This document shows positions 36,219-48,706 of a DNA stretch of 64,000 nt, piece by piece. The stretch covers positions 2,324,167 to 2,388,166 of the forward strand of contig VJWN01000007.1 of the NCBI GenBank assembly GCA_007644065.1, in the 5' to 3' direction. The position numbers and the translations under genes were made by a program. The first letter of the stretch is position 1; every line of letters begins with the position of its first letter. This DNA is from Margaritispora aquatica (Eukaryota; Ascomycota; Leotiomycetes; Helotiales; Discinellaceae). The notes beneath the pieces were generated by a model. It was given only the letters and a program-made list of their open reading frames with translations. It ran no database searches and was not told where the DNA came from.

Positions 36219-38303
36219 TCACCTAATACGAAATGTTTCCCACGTAGACTTGATAGCCTCATGCCAGTTCTTTCCACACCGCTCAACACACCCAGGTTGA
36301 TGGTCATAGTGACAATCAGGCCCAGTAAAAGCACCTTCACAACAACAGAACCACTCTCCTCCAACTCGTTCCAAGCCCCGCGTCGTGTTCTCTAGGAAAA
36401 TGATGAAAGCTAGAGTGTAAAGGTGGTTAAAGGATGTTGCAACCAGGACTGCCTTTAAAGACCCCTCGCTGATGAGCGATTCAGACATGTCGGCAAAGCT
36501 CACCTCAAAATGATAACTATCGTTCATCTCAAACTTACATTTGCTCTTGCCTGTCATGTTTGCAGAACTTGGGCTGAACTCAATGATCGAGAGGACCGGA
36601 CCAGAAATGTGTAGAAATGGTGCACCAGTCTGTTGTCTGCGTATCTCCAAGTATCGAATTCGAAAAGAATATAAATCAGGCATCTCGCCATCAACCAGCT
36701 TGAACCTAATGCTAGCATAGGGAGTTCGCTGGTAAGACGGAGGATCACTGATCGATACAGCGCCAGTCCAGCCAGTCCAGCTCCAAGTGGGAAGTTGACC
36801 GATTCTTATTTTTGACTGGCCATCGTCTTGTGACCAACATAATCCCAAGACGGAGTTCGATTCACCTGCATATGTTACCCACATGCGTAACGCATCCTCT
36901 GCTAATACTTTCGCATGCTCGATGCTAGGTTTCAATGGTATGAAGGGTGTTCCAAACCAATGATAAACAGATTGAGACTCAAATGTAGCTAAAATGCCTA
37001 GAAATCCGTTGAGCCTATCAGTTACGTTGCTCAGATTTCTTCTCGAATACTCCTGAATTCGTTGTTAGATGTCGAAATATGACCCAACTCCAATTGGGAA
37101 AATCCTAGAATCATTTGTTCTCAGGTTTCTAACTTCTCCATCAAATATTGTTCGGGACTTTTCCAAGTTTTGCATGTCTAGCGTATGCAGCTGCTTTGAA
37201 GAAAGATTGAAAGTCTCGCAGCAGAACATGTTGCGGCACTCAAAACATATTTGCTCATCGGTAAACAGAATTCTTCGTCTAGACAGGAGAGCCTCCTGGT
37301 ACGTCCATCCACGTGTCGCCCATTTAGACTTAATAATCTCGTTGGCTGTCCGCACCAGCGGGTTTGCCAAAATCTTGCCTGCAATCTCGGCCCGAAGATG
37401 TGGTACTCGTCCCCGAATGCTAACACCTGCAAGTCCGTAGCTTGGGTCGTGTCCTGCGGTGGCAATAATAGTTAGCGAGGAGTTTTGATAGATGGTATCC
37501 ATTTGGCGGATTTGATCTTGTACATGGTCCTTGTCTTGCTGGTCGATGCAATATCGGTCGACCCAGAGATACCGGAACCCCAGACTTCGTGTTACAGTAA
37601 TAGAGTCCTGTATTGTTGCCGGGAGAGTTGCCGGTAATTCTCGTGAGCTAGCAGGAACTCCAGTAATGTTGTCGCCCCAGAGATAGCTTAATGTAACATA
37701 CTCTACATCTTGCTTAGGCGCTGAGACGATCTGGTGAGCATCACAATCGATAAGCCTGAGGTTACTGACAGCTTTTTGACCGTTGAATGGCTTTTGACAC
37801 CCTCTGTCTGTGGAGTGAGAAGCCCTACATAGGCTGAGCCAGCTTTGAATGAGATTGTAGTTTATTGCATGCGTCTCGAGAAAGTTAACAGGTTTGTGCA
37901 TTGATTTTGTGTCCTGGACAACAAGAAACCCAATGAGAGGATCAAAATCGGTGCGCAATCTCAAGATTGTGTGTGGTTCAAGTACCTCCATCCACCTCAG
38001 CGGCAACTCGTGCCGGGAGCTCTGCAGCCTGGAAGAACACCCGTAACTCAGGCTAAAGCTGGAGGATCGCTGATATTCCCCACTCCAATCTCTCATTATG
38101 GAACCTAGGAGAGCACATAATGTGCAAGCGTCGACGGCCCAAGACTCGAACACCCCTTTCTTGCCTATGTTTGCGTTGACAGAGCACGATCTGTGATAAG
38201 AAGGGTGCTCTTTACAATCATGCTTAATCAACAAGGCTGTTGTCAGGTCGAATGTCGAGCATTCATCACATAGCGTCCAGCCAGGTGGTGGTACGCCTGC
38301 CAT
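36219..38303 (-). CDS. HET-domain (heterokaryon incompatibility) protein, second copy
   Basis: This is a second incompatibility-type protein, not a close copy of the first. Two exons are inferred: 38303-37134 and 37052-36219, giving 667 residues. The single intron has a GTTAGA donor and a clear CTAAC branch site just before the acceptor. Without splicing the frame would stop at 37065. HET motifs are YVTLSYLWGD near 200, FRYLWVDRYCIDQQD near 243, MDTIYQNSSLTIIATAG and RGWTYQEALLSRRRILF near 328. The usual Cys or Phe before WG is Leu here, and the usual IDSLCI is VDRYCI. The second exon has the LPTWSWTGWTG segment typical of the HET C-terminal half. No effector-partner domain is fused. Confidence 0.9.
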
Positions 38304-38798
38304 CTCGCGATCGTTCTATGTGATGCACAAATCTTACAATAATCCTCAACTTCAACAGCGTACTTGAGCTATGTGAAAGCTCGAGTCTGGAATGATCTGG
38401 GCCCCAGGCACAACAAGCCTAATTGTGGTGAACTGGCTCGCGATCTTTCAAATGAGAATATGATGTAACAAACATATACGGAGAAGCTGTAATAATAAAA
38501 CACACGACACCTGGAAATGCTTTTCCAAACAAGAAATAGGAAGATTATAAGTGACTAAGATGCGTAAATCGCTTGAAAAGAGCACAGAACAGTTTGGATT
38601 CCCTTGTCCTTGTTCATGTTCTTGAGCTCGAGCTCAAACTCAATGGAATGTACAAATGAATGGAAATGGTGAGCAAAATGCTAAATGGAGGATGATCTCG
38701 GGCGCATGATTTGAGGCTGACGGGCTGTGTCTTTGATGCCCAACGACTCAAGTCGACAGGCCAAGAAGGGATAGCAGCAATATCAGGAATAAGTAGGA

Positions 38799-38820
38799 AT
38801 ATATATATATATATATATAT
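38799..38820. repeat. (AT)11 microsatellite
   Basis: Eleven uninterrupted AT units lie about 500 bp upstream of the second HET gene. Confidence 0.9.
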
Positions 38821-39550
38821 ACCTTTACCTTAAGGTCCCTGTATCTAGAATATTTTGCGTACCTCATGCAGAGTAGGGGGAAGGATGGATTACTAAGCTA
38901 CAGTATTTATCTTACCTAAGGTAAAATTACTTGACTACCTTTGCATCCTTTGTATCATCAGGTAAGGTATTACTCAGCTCCAACGAAGCTGTCCTTTAGG
39001 TATTCTGTTCTACCTTATTCCCTTTGATGGTGATGGGTAATGGATAACGGGTAATTGAAGTTCGTCTCTTCAGTCCTTTAATGCTTTCTCAATAGTTCCA
39101 AGTTTGTGCCAAGCCAATATCAAGTCTGTGTTCAGAAGTAAGGGCTTATTGTGACTTATTTTGAGCAGAGAAAAGACTAACAACACTAACAACAGTAAAC
39201 CTCCGACCGCAGAATTCTCTCTTCTCTTCCAAGTCGGATCAACTCGCAACTCGCGATGATGCAATGAGCATTTCGCCAGCTTCTTGTATTCCCGTGGATA
39301 TGCAGATGTGCTTTTCATATTACTTTATGGCGGAGGGTACGGACTACTACGGAGGCTGTGTCCTGTCCTGTCCTGGATCTGTCCTGGCGGGAAAATAACA
39401 ACATCTCAAACATTTCCATGGTTTCTCCGCTGGAAACTTACCGTCTTCGCTCCACAAGTCCTCCCACTGCTCCAATGAGAACCGCGTCCTCTTAATGCAA
39501 CCAATCAAAGATATGCTGTATAGCTTTATCAAACATCCGCCGATCAATCT

Positions 39551-39557
39551 CTTATCA
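39551..39557 (-). promoter_or_regulatory. GATA-factor (AreA-type) site upstream of niiA
   Basis: The minus strand reads TGATAAG, matching the HGATAR consensus of the nitrogen regulator AreA/NIT2, about 540 bp before the niiA start. A second match, CGATAA on the plus strand at 39690-39695, lies about 400 bp before the start. Nitrite reductase genes are classic AreA targets, but single GATA sites are frequent by chance. Confidence 0.35.
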
Positions 39558-40096
39558 TCAATTTCCTCGGGTGGTGATTGATGGTGATTCAACTTTCGAG
39601 CCTCGATTTGTTGCGATTTGCTGATTCTTTGTGGTGGATTGCTGTTCGTGCAGCTAACCAAAAGGAATCAAAACGCAGCCATCAAACCACGATAACCAAA
39701 AAGACGATGTCTGCCCACCACTCCAGGCTTCTCCGAGTCCATTATTCTCTATTGCCGACGTCCTGATTGGCCTGTTCAGCTATCCTGAGGCGTTTCCGAG
39801 GATTTGGGAGGTCCTCCATGCGGGAATGGATCGGTCGTGCACTGGGAAGCTGGACTTGTCAATGGGGAGTGAAGGAGATGCTAGCATACCAGATGTATGC
39901 CATGCCATGCCATGCCGTCTGCCGTGGCTATAGTGATGATGGGGACGATGCTAAAGTAGGTGGAATATATCTCTCGTTGCCTCACTTTCTTCTTCCCTTC
40001 CTATTCTCGTCTCTTGTCACTTTCCTGTCTTGTGCTATTGTGCTACTATTGCTGTGTGATACCCCTCTGTGTTTTGGCAGACTGTGAACAGCAAAC

Positions 40097-43000
40097 ATGT
40101 CGGACAACTGGCAACCACAAGTTCCAGCTGAGGAACTGAATGGAGGTCCAACCGAGGGTGGACCAGATGGGGTGATTGGATCTGAAAATGAAGCGCCAAT
40201 CGAAAGTGCACCAGAGGGAGAGAAGAGGAAAAAGGTGGTGATTGTAGGCTTGGGAATGGTGGGAATCAGCTTCATGTGAGCCCCTCAATCTGCGAAAGCT
40301 ACCCCGCCTAGGGAATGGTGGCTAATGTTTTATCTTCTCCAGAGAGAAATTAATGAAGCTGGACGCAAAACGAAGAGAATACGACATTATAGTTATCGGA
40401 GAGGAACCACATTTGGCATACAACCGAGTGGGATTGACGAGCTTCTTCGCCCATAGGAAGGTGGAAAATTTATATCTTAATCCTAAAGAATGGGTGGGTT
40501 TTATTTCAAGTACAGAAGGGATACCAGTTGACATTCTCTAGTATACAAGCGTGCCAGAGGGTTCGCTGAGCTATCATGTCAATACTATGGTCACATCTAT
40601 TCACCCGGAGCAAAAGGTAGTATGTTGCTCATCTGGCGAGACAGTGCCATACGATGTCCTTGTGCTAGCGACTGGATCCGACGCCCTCGTACCACGACAC
40701 ACACCCGGCCACGATGCCAAAGGTGTTTTTGTCTACCGAACAATCGATGATTTACAGCGCTTGATCGCATTTGCCGCAGAGCGAAAAGGCACACATGGAG
40801 CAGTTGTGGGAGGTGGATTGCTTGGTCTTGAAGCTGCACATGCTATGACTGATCTGGAGTGCTACGAAAAGGTCCATCTCATTGAGAGAAATAGATGGGT
40901 GTTAAGCAGGCAATTAGATGCCGATGCAGGAGGACTTGTTGTCCAACAGGTCAGAGATTTGGGACTTGACGTGATGCTTAGCAAGCGAGTTGGCAAGATT
41001 GAGGTCACAGAGGATAATGCTGTGTCAGGTGTTGTGTTTGAAGATGGCGAGAAGATGGCCTGCTCTACGCTCTGCTTTGCTATCGGAATTAAAGCAAGAG
41101 ATGAGCTCGCACGAAAGGCTGGCATCAAGTGTGCAGATCGTGGTGGCGGTATTATTGTTGGAGGTGACTTAAAGACAAGTGCCGAGGACGTTTATGCGAT
41201 TGGAGAATGTGCCAGTTGGGAGAACCAGACATTTGGTCTGATTGCTCCTGGTATCGAAATGGCCGATGTGTTGTCTTTCAATCTCACCCAGGCCAAGGAC
41301 CACGCATATCGCCAATTCAAGCGACCAGATCTCAGCACGAAACTGAAGCTTCTGGGAGTCGAAGTCGCTAGTTTCGGAGATTTCTTCGCCGATAGGGACG
41401 GACCAAAATACCTGCCTCTTCGTGCGGCAAAGAAGGAAATGAGCTCTGATGCTCTAACAAAGCTCACAGACGGACCAGCACCTCCTCCAGTCAAAGCTCT
41501 CACCTACAAGGATCCATTTTCAAACGTCTACAAGAAATATCTCTTCACCATGGATGGAAAATATCTCCTCGGTGGCATGATGATTGGTGATACCAGGGAC
41601 TACGTCAAACTTGTCCCAATGGTCAAGAACCAGAAGATGCTTGATGTACCACCCAGTCAATTTATCCTTGGAGCTAGCAAGGAAGGTGAGGATGATGGTG
41701 GTGATCTCGACGATGATACTCAGATTTGCTCATGTCACAACGTGACAAAGGGTGATGTGGTTGAGGTCGTCAAGAATGGAACCTGCAAGAGTATTGGAGA
41801 TGTCAAATCCTGCACAAAGGCTGGTACTGGATGTGGAGGTTGTATGCCTCTCGTGACAAGCATTTTCAGCTCAACCATGAAATCCATGGGTCAAGAAGTC
41901 AAGAACCATATCTGCCCACATTTCAACTACTCTCGAGCAGATCTTTACAACATCATCTCCGTCAAGAAGCTGAAGACACTATCAGAAGTTATGCACGAGG
42001 CTGGAAACGACAAGCACAGTATCGGATGCGAAGCCTGCAAGCCAAGTATCGGATCTATCTTCACCAGTTTGTACAATGCTCACGTTATGGACAAGCCAGT
42101 TGCCGGTCTGCAGGAGACGAACGATCGCTTCCTAGCAAACATTCAACGAAACGGTACCTTCTCAGTTGTTCCCCGTATTTCGGCAGGTGAAGTCACACCC
42201 GAAAAACTCATTGTTCTCGGCACCGTGGCCAAGAAGTACAACTTGTACTGCAAGGTCACTGGTGGACAGAGAATCGATCTCTTCGGAGCCAAGAAGCCAG
42301 ATCTTATTCCCATCTGGCAAGAATTGATCGAGGGAGGCTTTGAGAGTGGACACGCTTACGGAAAGTCGTTGAGAACGGTAAAGAGTTGTGTGGGTACTAC
42401 TTGGTGCCGTTATGGTATTGGCGACAGTGTGGGTATGGCCGTCAGGCTGGAGGAGAGGTACAAGAGTATTAGAAGTCCCCACAAGATTAAGGGTGGTGTC
42501 AGTGGATGTGTGCGAGAGTGTGCCGAAGCTCAGAACAAGGAGTAAGTTTTCAACATCCCCAGCGAGCTCGTATATTGAGATTTCGTCAATGTCCTCATTC
42601 TACTTACACATTGAACTTGTTTTGATGTGCAAGTTGATCTTGAATATTGACAGAGTCTCGCTACATATCTTCTGTTACAAAGTGCACAACTAACATTCTA
42701 TAGCTTCGGACTGATCGCCACTGACAAAGGATTCAATCTCTACGTAGCCGGCAACGGTGGTGCCACACCCAAACACTCCGAACTCCTCGCAAAAGATGTT
42801 CCACCATCCGACATCGTCCCCATCCTCGACAGATACCTCATGTTCTACATCCGCACAGCCGACAAACTGCAAAGAACCGCACGCTGGCTAGAAAACCTCC
42901 CCGGCGGCATCGCCTACCTCCGGGAGGTTATCCTCGCTGACAAGCTGGGCATCTGCGCTTCGCTTGAAGCGCAAATGGAAGAGCTGGTAGGCACCTTCTT

Positions 43001-43736
43001 CGACGAGTGGGCCGAGGCCATCAACGACCCAGAGCGCAAGAAGCAGTTCCAGCAATTCGACAACACGCCCGAGACCATGGACAGCATGGAGTTGGAGATC
43101 GACCGCGGGCAAACTCGTCCCGTCTACTGGCCAAAGGAGAGCGTCACCGAGGACTTCAAGAACACCAAGTGGACGTCCCTAACGTGGCAGCCCATCATCG
43201 AAGCCTCGCATTTCCGCGGTGCCGACGACGCGCCGAGTGGAATTTCTGCGAGCATCAAGCGCGGTGACACGCAGTTGGCCATCTTCAAGGTCAAGGGCCG
43301 CTATTTGGCCAGTCAGCAGATGTGTCCGCACAAGCGGGCGTTCGTCTTGTCAGACGGTCTGATCGGCGACAGTGGCGACAAGCTGTGGGTGTCGTGTCCG
43401 AACCACAAGCGCAACTTCGAGCTGAACGGCGAGCAAGCCGGACGATGCCAGAACGACGAGGAGGTCAGCATCGCGATCTTCGAGGCCGAGGAGCGCGACG
43501 ACGGCATGGTCTACTTGAAGCTGCCGCCGGTGCACGAGCTGGACGGCGTCCTGGGCACCAAGAAGTGGATGGTGAAGAAGGGCGAGAGCGGCGAGCACCC
43601 CTTCGAGAAGCTGGATCGCAAGTTGGGCCCCAATGGTGTCGGCACTAGGGGCAAGAAGGTTAAGGCGCCGGTGGAGGCGCTGGCGGGCCAGGTCGTCGTT
43701 GTCGGTGGCGCGAAGGAGGGCGGCATTGATTGGTAG
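40097..43736 (+). CDS. niiA: Nitrite reductase [NAD(P)H]
   Basis: This cytosolic enzyme reduces nitrite to ammonium in nitrate assimilation, using FAD, iron-sulfur clusters and siroheme. Four exons are inferred: 40097-40275, 40343-40493, 40542-42541 and 42704-43736, giving 1,120 residues, typical for fungi. The second intron contains an in-frame TAG (40539-40541), so that stop is not a disruption. Domain order is as expected. An N-terminal FAD/NAD(P)H-binding reductase ([12 protein letters not shown] near 47) is followed by the BFD-like 2Fe-2S region ([15 protein letters not shown] to [10 protein letters not shown], about 505-535). The siroheme/4Fe-4S motif has CVGTTWC near 725 and [10 protein letters not shown] near 762, split by the last intron. 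A C-terminal Rieske centre has CPHKRAF near 984 and CPNHKRNF near 1007. All ligands are present, so it should be active. Confidence 0.97.
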
Positions 43737-44267
43737 ATGGCGGTGCTTTCTTGGTTGATATCAGCTTTTTGAGAATGCCGTTTGCTGGGTTGGTGTTGGG
43801 GAGTGGGAACTGGATGAGGAGTTGGGTTGTGTATGTGTATATAGAAGGATAGAATTGTCTTATGAGTTTCTTAGTATCAATAAATAGTATATTACCCTTT
43901 AAGTCGCCTTTCTATTTTAATGAAGCAGTTTAAGCGAAGCAAAGACGTGTTCCTTTTCCTATGTACTCAGCTTCTCTCTAAGCCCAAGGTTTCCAATCGA
44001 CTAGCCGAATAGTTATTCAGGAATTGACTTCCTTGTTCTTACTCTTTCTACTAGAGAGGGATCTGTGAAGGGTTGTTGATGCCTAATGCTAGGTCCAATT
44101 TTCCTTTTACCAAGAACGAAAATGTAAGATTACCTTGGACAATCCCAAGTCTTAACACATAGAAGAGCAACAGTTCCACCTCATTGGCGCTCTCTCCTTT
44201 CAAACTGACATCGTCTCTTGTCTATCATGATAGGACTACAGCCTATCTCAAACCATCTCGTCTCATC
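43737..44267. other. Convergent intergenic region after niiA
   Basis: This holds the 3' ends of niiA and the second Zn2Cys6 regulator. I see no gene or structured repeat. Confidence 0.4.
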
Positions 44268-46161
44268 TCAAATCAACAAAACATACCCTCCCAACTCCCC
44301 CATCGCCTCCCTCCACCGATACGCATACGCACGCCCACCCCCTTTCTTCTCCTTCTCCCTCTTCCTTCCCACCCAACAAGCCCTCACAACGCCCCACACA
44401 GCCTCCAGATTCCCAAACCCCGCCGGCGTACTCGGCGGCTCGCTTAACTCTTGCTGAACCAGCTCCTCTAGCTGCGCGCGATGCCTCGGGTCGTCCGCCA
44501 TGCAGCCGATGATACAGAGGGGCCATATCAGGCCCCGGATTTTCAGCCGTTGTGGCGTGGTTGAGGAGAGCGTGGTGAGGGTTGTGAGGGCGAGGGCGAA
44601 GGTTGTGTGGAGTGGGGAGGTGGAAGAGGGGAAGGGGGAGGGGGCGATGGTGTGCAGCTGAATTAGGGCTGCGAGGGCGTAGATGCGCGTTACGGCGCGG
44701 ATTTCGGAGGTTGGATGGTCCTATTCGCTCGTTATCAGTAGATGAAATATCGTGATTGTCATTTTGCACGCTCACCTCTGTCAAAGCATCCAAATCCCTC
44801 AATCCACTTTCGAGTCTCTTTTCAATCAGCTTCCCGCGAGCTACAAGCTGCTGCACATCTACACCCTCCTCGGACCCAACAACACCTCGCTTCCAAGCCT
44901 CCAAACAAGCCAAATTCCCAATCTCCTCCATAACCCAATTTTGGCAACCAGCTACGAGCGAGATGTCAATCTGGGGATCACGAAGCCAGACTGTGTACGA
45001 TAGGCTTGGTTCTCGGCCCGTGGAGACGCAGGAGAGGATCTCGAACCAGAGAACTACGGATGCGAGGTACGAGTAGGCGGTTTCTACCCATGATTGTGAT
45101 GGGGGTGTAGTTGAATTGTTTGGAGAGTTGGGGGAGTTGAAGTTGGAGTTGCGCGGGAGGGAAGGAGTGACGCTGCTTTGGAGCGCTGAAGCGAGGCCTT
45201 TGAGATGCGGTTCCCAGTCTCCTGTGCCACCTCTGAAGACCTGTTTTGAAGTCAGAAACACAGGCCTTGACCTATCATGCCATTGCACCCTTATTTCACG
45301 TTAGTTCACTTTAGCATACCTCAAAACTAACTAACGAAGTCCCACAAGCAAGCAACTCCACAAGTAACTGCTTATCCAACCCTCCCACTCCCGCTCCGCT
45401 CTCAATACTCCGTCCTAGAAACAGCTGCACTTCCTGAATAGCACGGACATGGCGAACGTGCAACTCGTCTCGGCGCTGGTAGGTGGCAGTATCAGTGGCG
45501 CAAATACTGTATTGGTGCAGAGCGGAAAGACTCAAGGCTACTTGATTGAGTGGCTCGCATTTAATGAGCAGCCAGAGGAGCCAACCTCGGCTTGTGCTGG
45601 GGTTGCGGAAGTGGTAAGGGAATTGGAGGGGGAAGACGTGGTCGAGGTAGTGCATTAGGAGGTCTGCTTCTTGGAATGTGATGTTGGTTTTTGTCGAGGG
45701 GGTGCTTGTAGGCTGATTTGGGCCGGAAGTGGAAGTATCGTGGATGTCACCCAGCATACTATTTGATAGACGAGAGGATTCACCGAGGTCATCTTGTGTT
45801 TCCTGCGGGGGCTTGTCCTGTGTTTCGAGTCTTTCAGTATAAGATGAGAGGAATATATAATCAAATTCGACTCACTCACTGATATAAAATTGACTTTGTA
45901 ATTAGCATCAGTTATGATGCGGCTACTTCTGGTACGTTTCTGATATTGCTTCACAGCACGCTTGATACTAGTGTGTTCTCTCGCCTCCTGTGGTCCTCCA
46001 TCCATCCATATCGGTTTTGTGCCGTACCCGTGACATTTGAGACTTCTTTTTTCACACTCTTCACAGATTGGATGGCTTTCATCGCATTTCTTATGCCGTA
46101 TTCGACAAGTCCAACAACCTCTGATGAGTCGAGTTGGTTTGTGTGGTTTGGATGTCTCCAT
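44268..46161 (-). CDS. Zn2Cys6 fungal transcription factor (Fungal_trans_2-like)
   Basis: This is a nuclear zinc-cluster regulator. Four exons are inferred: 46161-45880, 45817-45336, 45289-44776 and 44720-44268, giving 576 residues. The cluster ligands are C16, C19, C26, C33, C36 and C43 (C-x2-C-x6-C-x6-C-x2-C-x6-C, with RIRHKK between the second and third ligands). The regulatory half has landmarks of the Fungal_trans_2 group: ADLLMHYLDHVFPLQFPYH, then LLECGT-like VELLACGTS, HLKGLA, and the end RGLIWPLCIIGCMADD followed by GNLEAVW. The second intron is short (46 bp) with a GTTAGT donor and a CTAAC branch. It was chosen over a nearby GTATGC because only it keeps frame. The neighbour on one side is niiA and on the other the sugar transporter; neither link is proven. 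Confidence 0.9.
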
Positions 46162-46912
46162 ATGGGTTGCGAGTTAGAATTACAGAACGAAAAGCTCTGT
46201 GATCTATATGTTCAACATATACATATGGGTTTTGCTGGGTTGCATTATCTCATTAGAAGAGCAAGCGAAGGTGAGGTTGGATAGATACGTAAGGTCGATG
46301 CCGTAGAAAAGTTAGCTTGTCGGCTATGTAAATGCACTAACCCATTTTGGGTATTCACCACATTAGGGAGGTATCAGTTTCCTGGGTAGTCTCCACCATA
46401 ATGCAGTAGAGGTTTAGTGCTACATTGGAAGAATAGTTGAGGTCAGATAATTTATACATGTCTCTCGATTAATTCCAATGGCTCAAGTTATCGCTCCGCT
46501 TTAGCACGAGCGAGAAATACCTGCCGTCAACGATTGATGCAGAGAAACTGGGCCACATTTTAGCTGATTTTCATACTTATGTAGCAGCATTAGAAGTGAT
46601 ACCCCGGATCCATCAACAAGCATATGCTCATTCTTATTTTGGGGCAATGTGGGATGTTTCGCAAACTGAAAAATGAAGCGCACATCAGGTGAGCAAACGT
46701 TTAAGCGATGGGTGTTCTGACTTAAAAAATACATCGAACGAACTGAGCTAGCAAGGCAAGTAAATTTATATACCTAAGCTCGTAGTAGTTGTTCGAAGGG
46801 CGAAATAATTTCCATTCCCCATAATATAATTAAACCCCGTTTTCCACCACTCATCCAACTCTCTGCGTTACAGTAACAGCCCCGACACCATGAAACTTAA
46901 AGTAACCTAAGC
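46162..46912. other. Intergenic region between regulator and sugar transporter
   Basis: This contains the regulator's promoter and the transporter's 3' flank. A minus-strand frame at 46501-46734 has no domain. I see nothing else. Confidence 0.4.
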
Positions 46913-48706
46913 TTACTCCTTGGTTTGATTAGTGGTCTCCTCCTGCTCAATAATGGCAGTCTTCTCATTGAAGGCTGTCATGGCAGCAGCAGCAGAGTCG
47001 GGATCTTCCAGGGCATGTGGGACCAGCTGATCGCCAAAGAGAGTGTCCATTTGCTCAAGAGTTTTGCCCTTGGTTCTGTGCAGAAATTGCAATTAGCGAT
47101 ATTCACAAGGAAGATAAAGATTGGGATGATACTTACTCAGGGAAAAGAAAGATGTAGCAAACAGCAGCACACAAATTGAAGACGAAGAAGGCATAGAAAT
47201 AGCGGAATCCAACTGCATCGAGAGCCAAGGGTGAGATCTGGCCGATGACCAAGCCGAGACACCAATTCATCAGTGTGGAAAGCGAGTTTCCACGAGCGCG
47301 GATCTCAACGGGGAAGATCTCAGCAGGGTAAACCCAGGTGATGATACCAGTGAAGGTGAAGAAAAACGAGAAGACGAGGTTCATGGCAACCATGGCGCGC
47401 AGTGCATTGTGGTTGGGGTTATCGATGTTCTTACCACCGACATAGTATTGGCTGAGAACCGCGTTGACCAGAAGCGTGAAGGCACAACCGATGGCAGAGA
47501 AAACCATGGGCTTAATGCGACCAAGACGCTCTAGGAAGTACAGACCAAGAGCACAGTAGACGATAGAGAGGGATCCGGAAATACCAATAATCATCAATGA
47601 GGTGCGGGTGTCGATGCCGAGAAGCTCGTAGATGGCCACGCCATAGTAGTTTACCACGTTGATACCGGATAGCTGCCCAAAAGCTTGAATACCCATTCCT
47701 AAAGCAAGACGACGTCGCCAAGCTGGCTTGGAAACCATTCCTTTCCAGGACCGCACCGCGACAGCCTTCTCGGCAACAATGGTGTCATGAATTTCGCGGT
47801 ATTCGAGGTCGAGGTACTCATCATTGTTGCCAGTTCCATGGAGACGACGAAGAGCTTCTCGGGCTTCCTCGTGACGATCTTTCTCCATAAGCCATCGAGG
47901 ACTCTCCTGTAAAAACCAGATGCCACATGCAAGAGCAAGACCTGGAACAACCTGGAAGGCCAAAGGAAAGCGCCCTATCCTCTATGTTAGTATTTAAGCA
48001 AAGAAGTAGGTAATGAAGAGTCTCACATTGGAATGGTGTATTGCTGTAGTTGCAACCATATCCAATCCATTGGGCGGCAAAGTAACCCCAGGACAGCATG
48101 AATTGCAACAAACCGCTAAGTGCACCTCTGTAAGAAGCTTCGGCAATCTCAGACTATCCTCTCATCGTTAGCTTGCAAGACAAGAAAAGTGGTAAGGGCT
48201 GAGTGCAAAACTTACACAGTACATGGGCACAATAGCCGATAAGATACCAACAGCAATACCAGCGATGAGACGGCCAGCAATCAGCATTCCCATAGTAGCA
48301 GCGCCGGCTTGAAGTGCACAGCCAAAGGCTGAGATGCATCCGCCGATAAAGACAGTCTTCTTTCGACCCAGAGAATCCGCGAGCCATGAGACAGCCAAAG
48401 CACCGAGGACTGCACCACCGGTAAACGAGGAAACTAAAGATATTATTAGTGGACTATACTTTCTTGAACACTCAGAACAGCTACGAACCTATACCACCCT
48501 TCTCAGCTGCATCTGGATCTCCAAAGTAATCAATGAAGGTTTCTTGGCCGATCGTTGAAGTGATAACACCACTATCATAACCGAAGAGAAATCCTGTTAT
48601 CCCGACCAGTCAGAATCTGCTTCTTGCTATATGTAGGTAGTAGAGATGATCAAATACCTCCAATTGCCAGAAAGACACCGGATCCGATTGTTACTGCTTT
48701 ACCCAT
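46913..48706 (-). CDS. MFS sugar transporter (sugar porter family)
   Basis: This is a plasma-membrane, twelve-helix transporter of the sugar-porter group, probably a proton symporter. Six exons are inferred: 48706-48658, 48593-48489, 48433-48216, 48153-48027, 47974-47137 and 47075-46913, giving 499 residues. The family motifs are in place: GFLFGYDSGVI in helix 1, the motif LADSLGRKKT between helices 2 and 3, RLIAGIAVGILSAIVPMY, LQESPRWLM with the loop after helix 6, AFGQLSGINVVNYY in helix 7, and YPAEIFPVEIRARGNSLS near helix 10. The C-terminal tail is hydrophilic (TKGKTLEQMDTLFG). Substrate cannot be read from the sequence. Its promoter is shared with the divergent GH78-like gene, which suggests a glycoside or sugar released by that enzyme. 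Confidence 0.93.

Larger units (their letters stand above)
38304..40096. other. Divergent promoter region between the second HET gene and niiA
   Basis: About 1.8 kb without a supported gene. Short frames at 39284-39478 and 39767-40087 (+) have no domain. The stretch contains an AT microsatellite, GATA sites and, near 38821-39030, clusters of TACCTTA-like sequence. Confidence 0.45.

Noticed and set aside
37053..37133. Stop codon splitting the second HET gene into two genes
   Set aside because: A GTTAGA donor, CTAAC branch and CAG acceptor remove it in frame, and the downstream part is the expected HET C-terminal half.
40539..40541. In-frame TAG inside niiA, as if the gene were broken
   Set aside because: It lies in a 48-bp intron (GTGGGT...CTCTAG) whose removal joins conserved residues EW and YTSVPEGSL.
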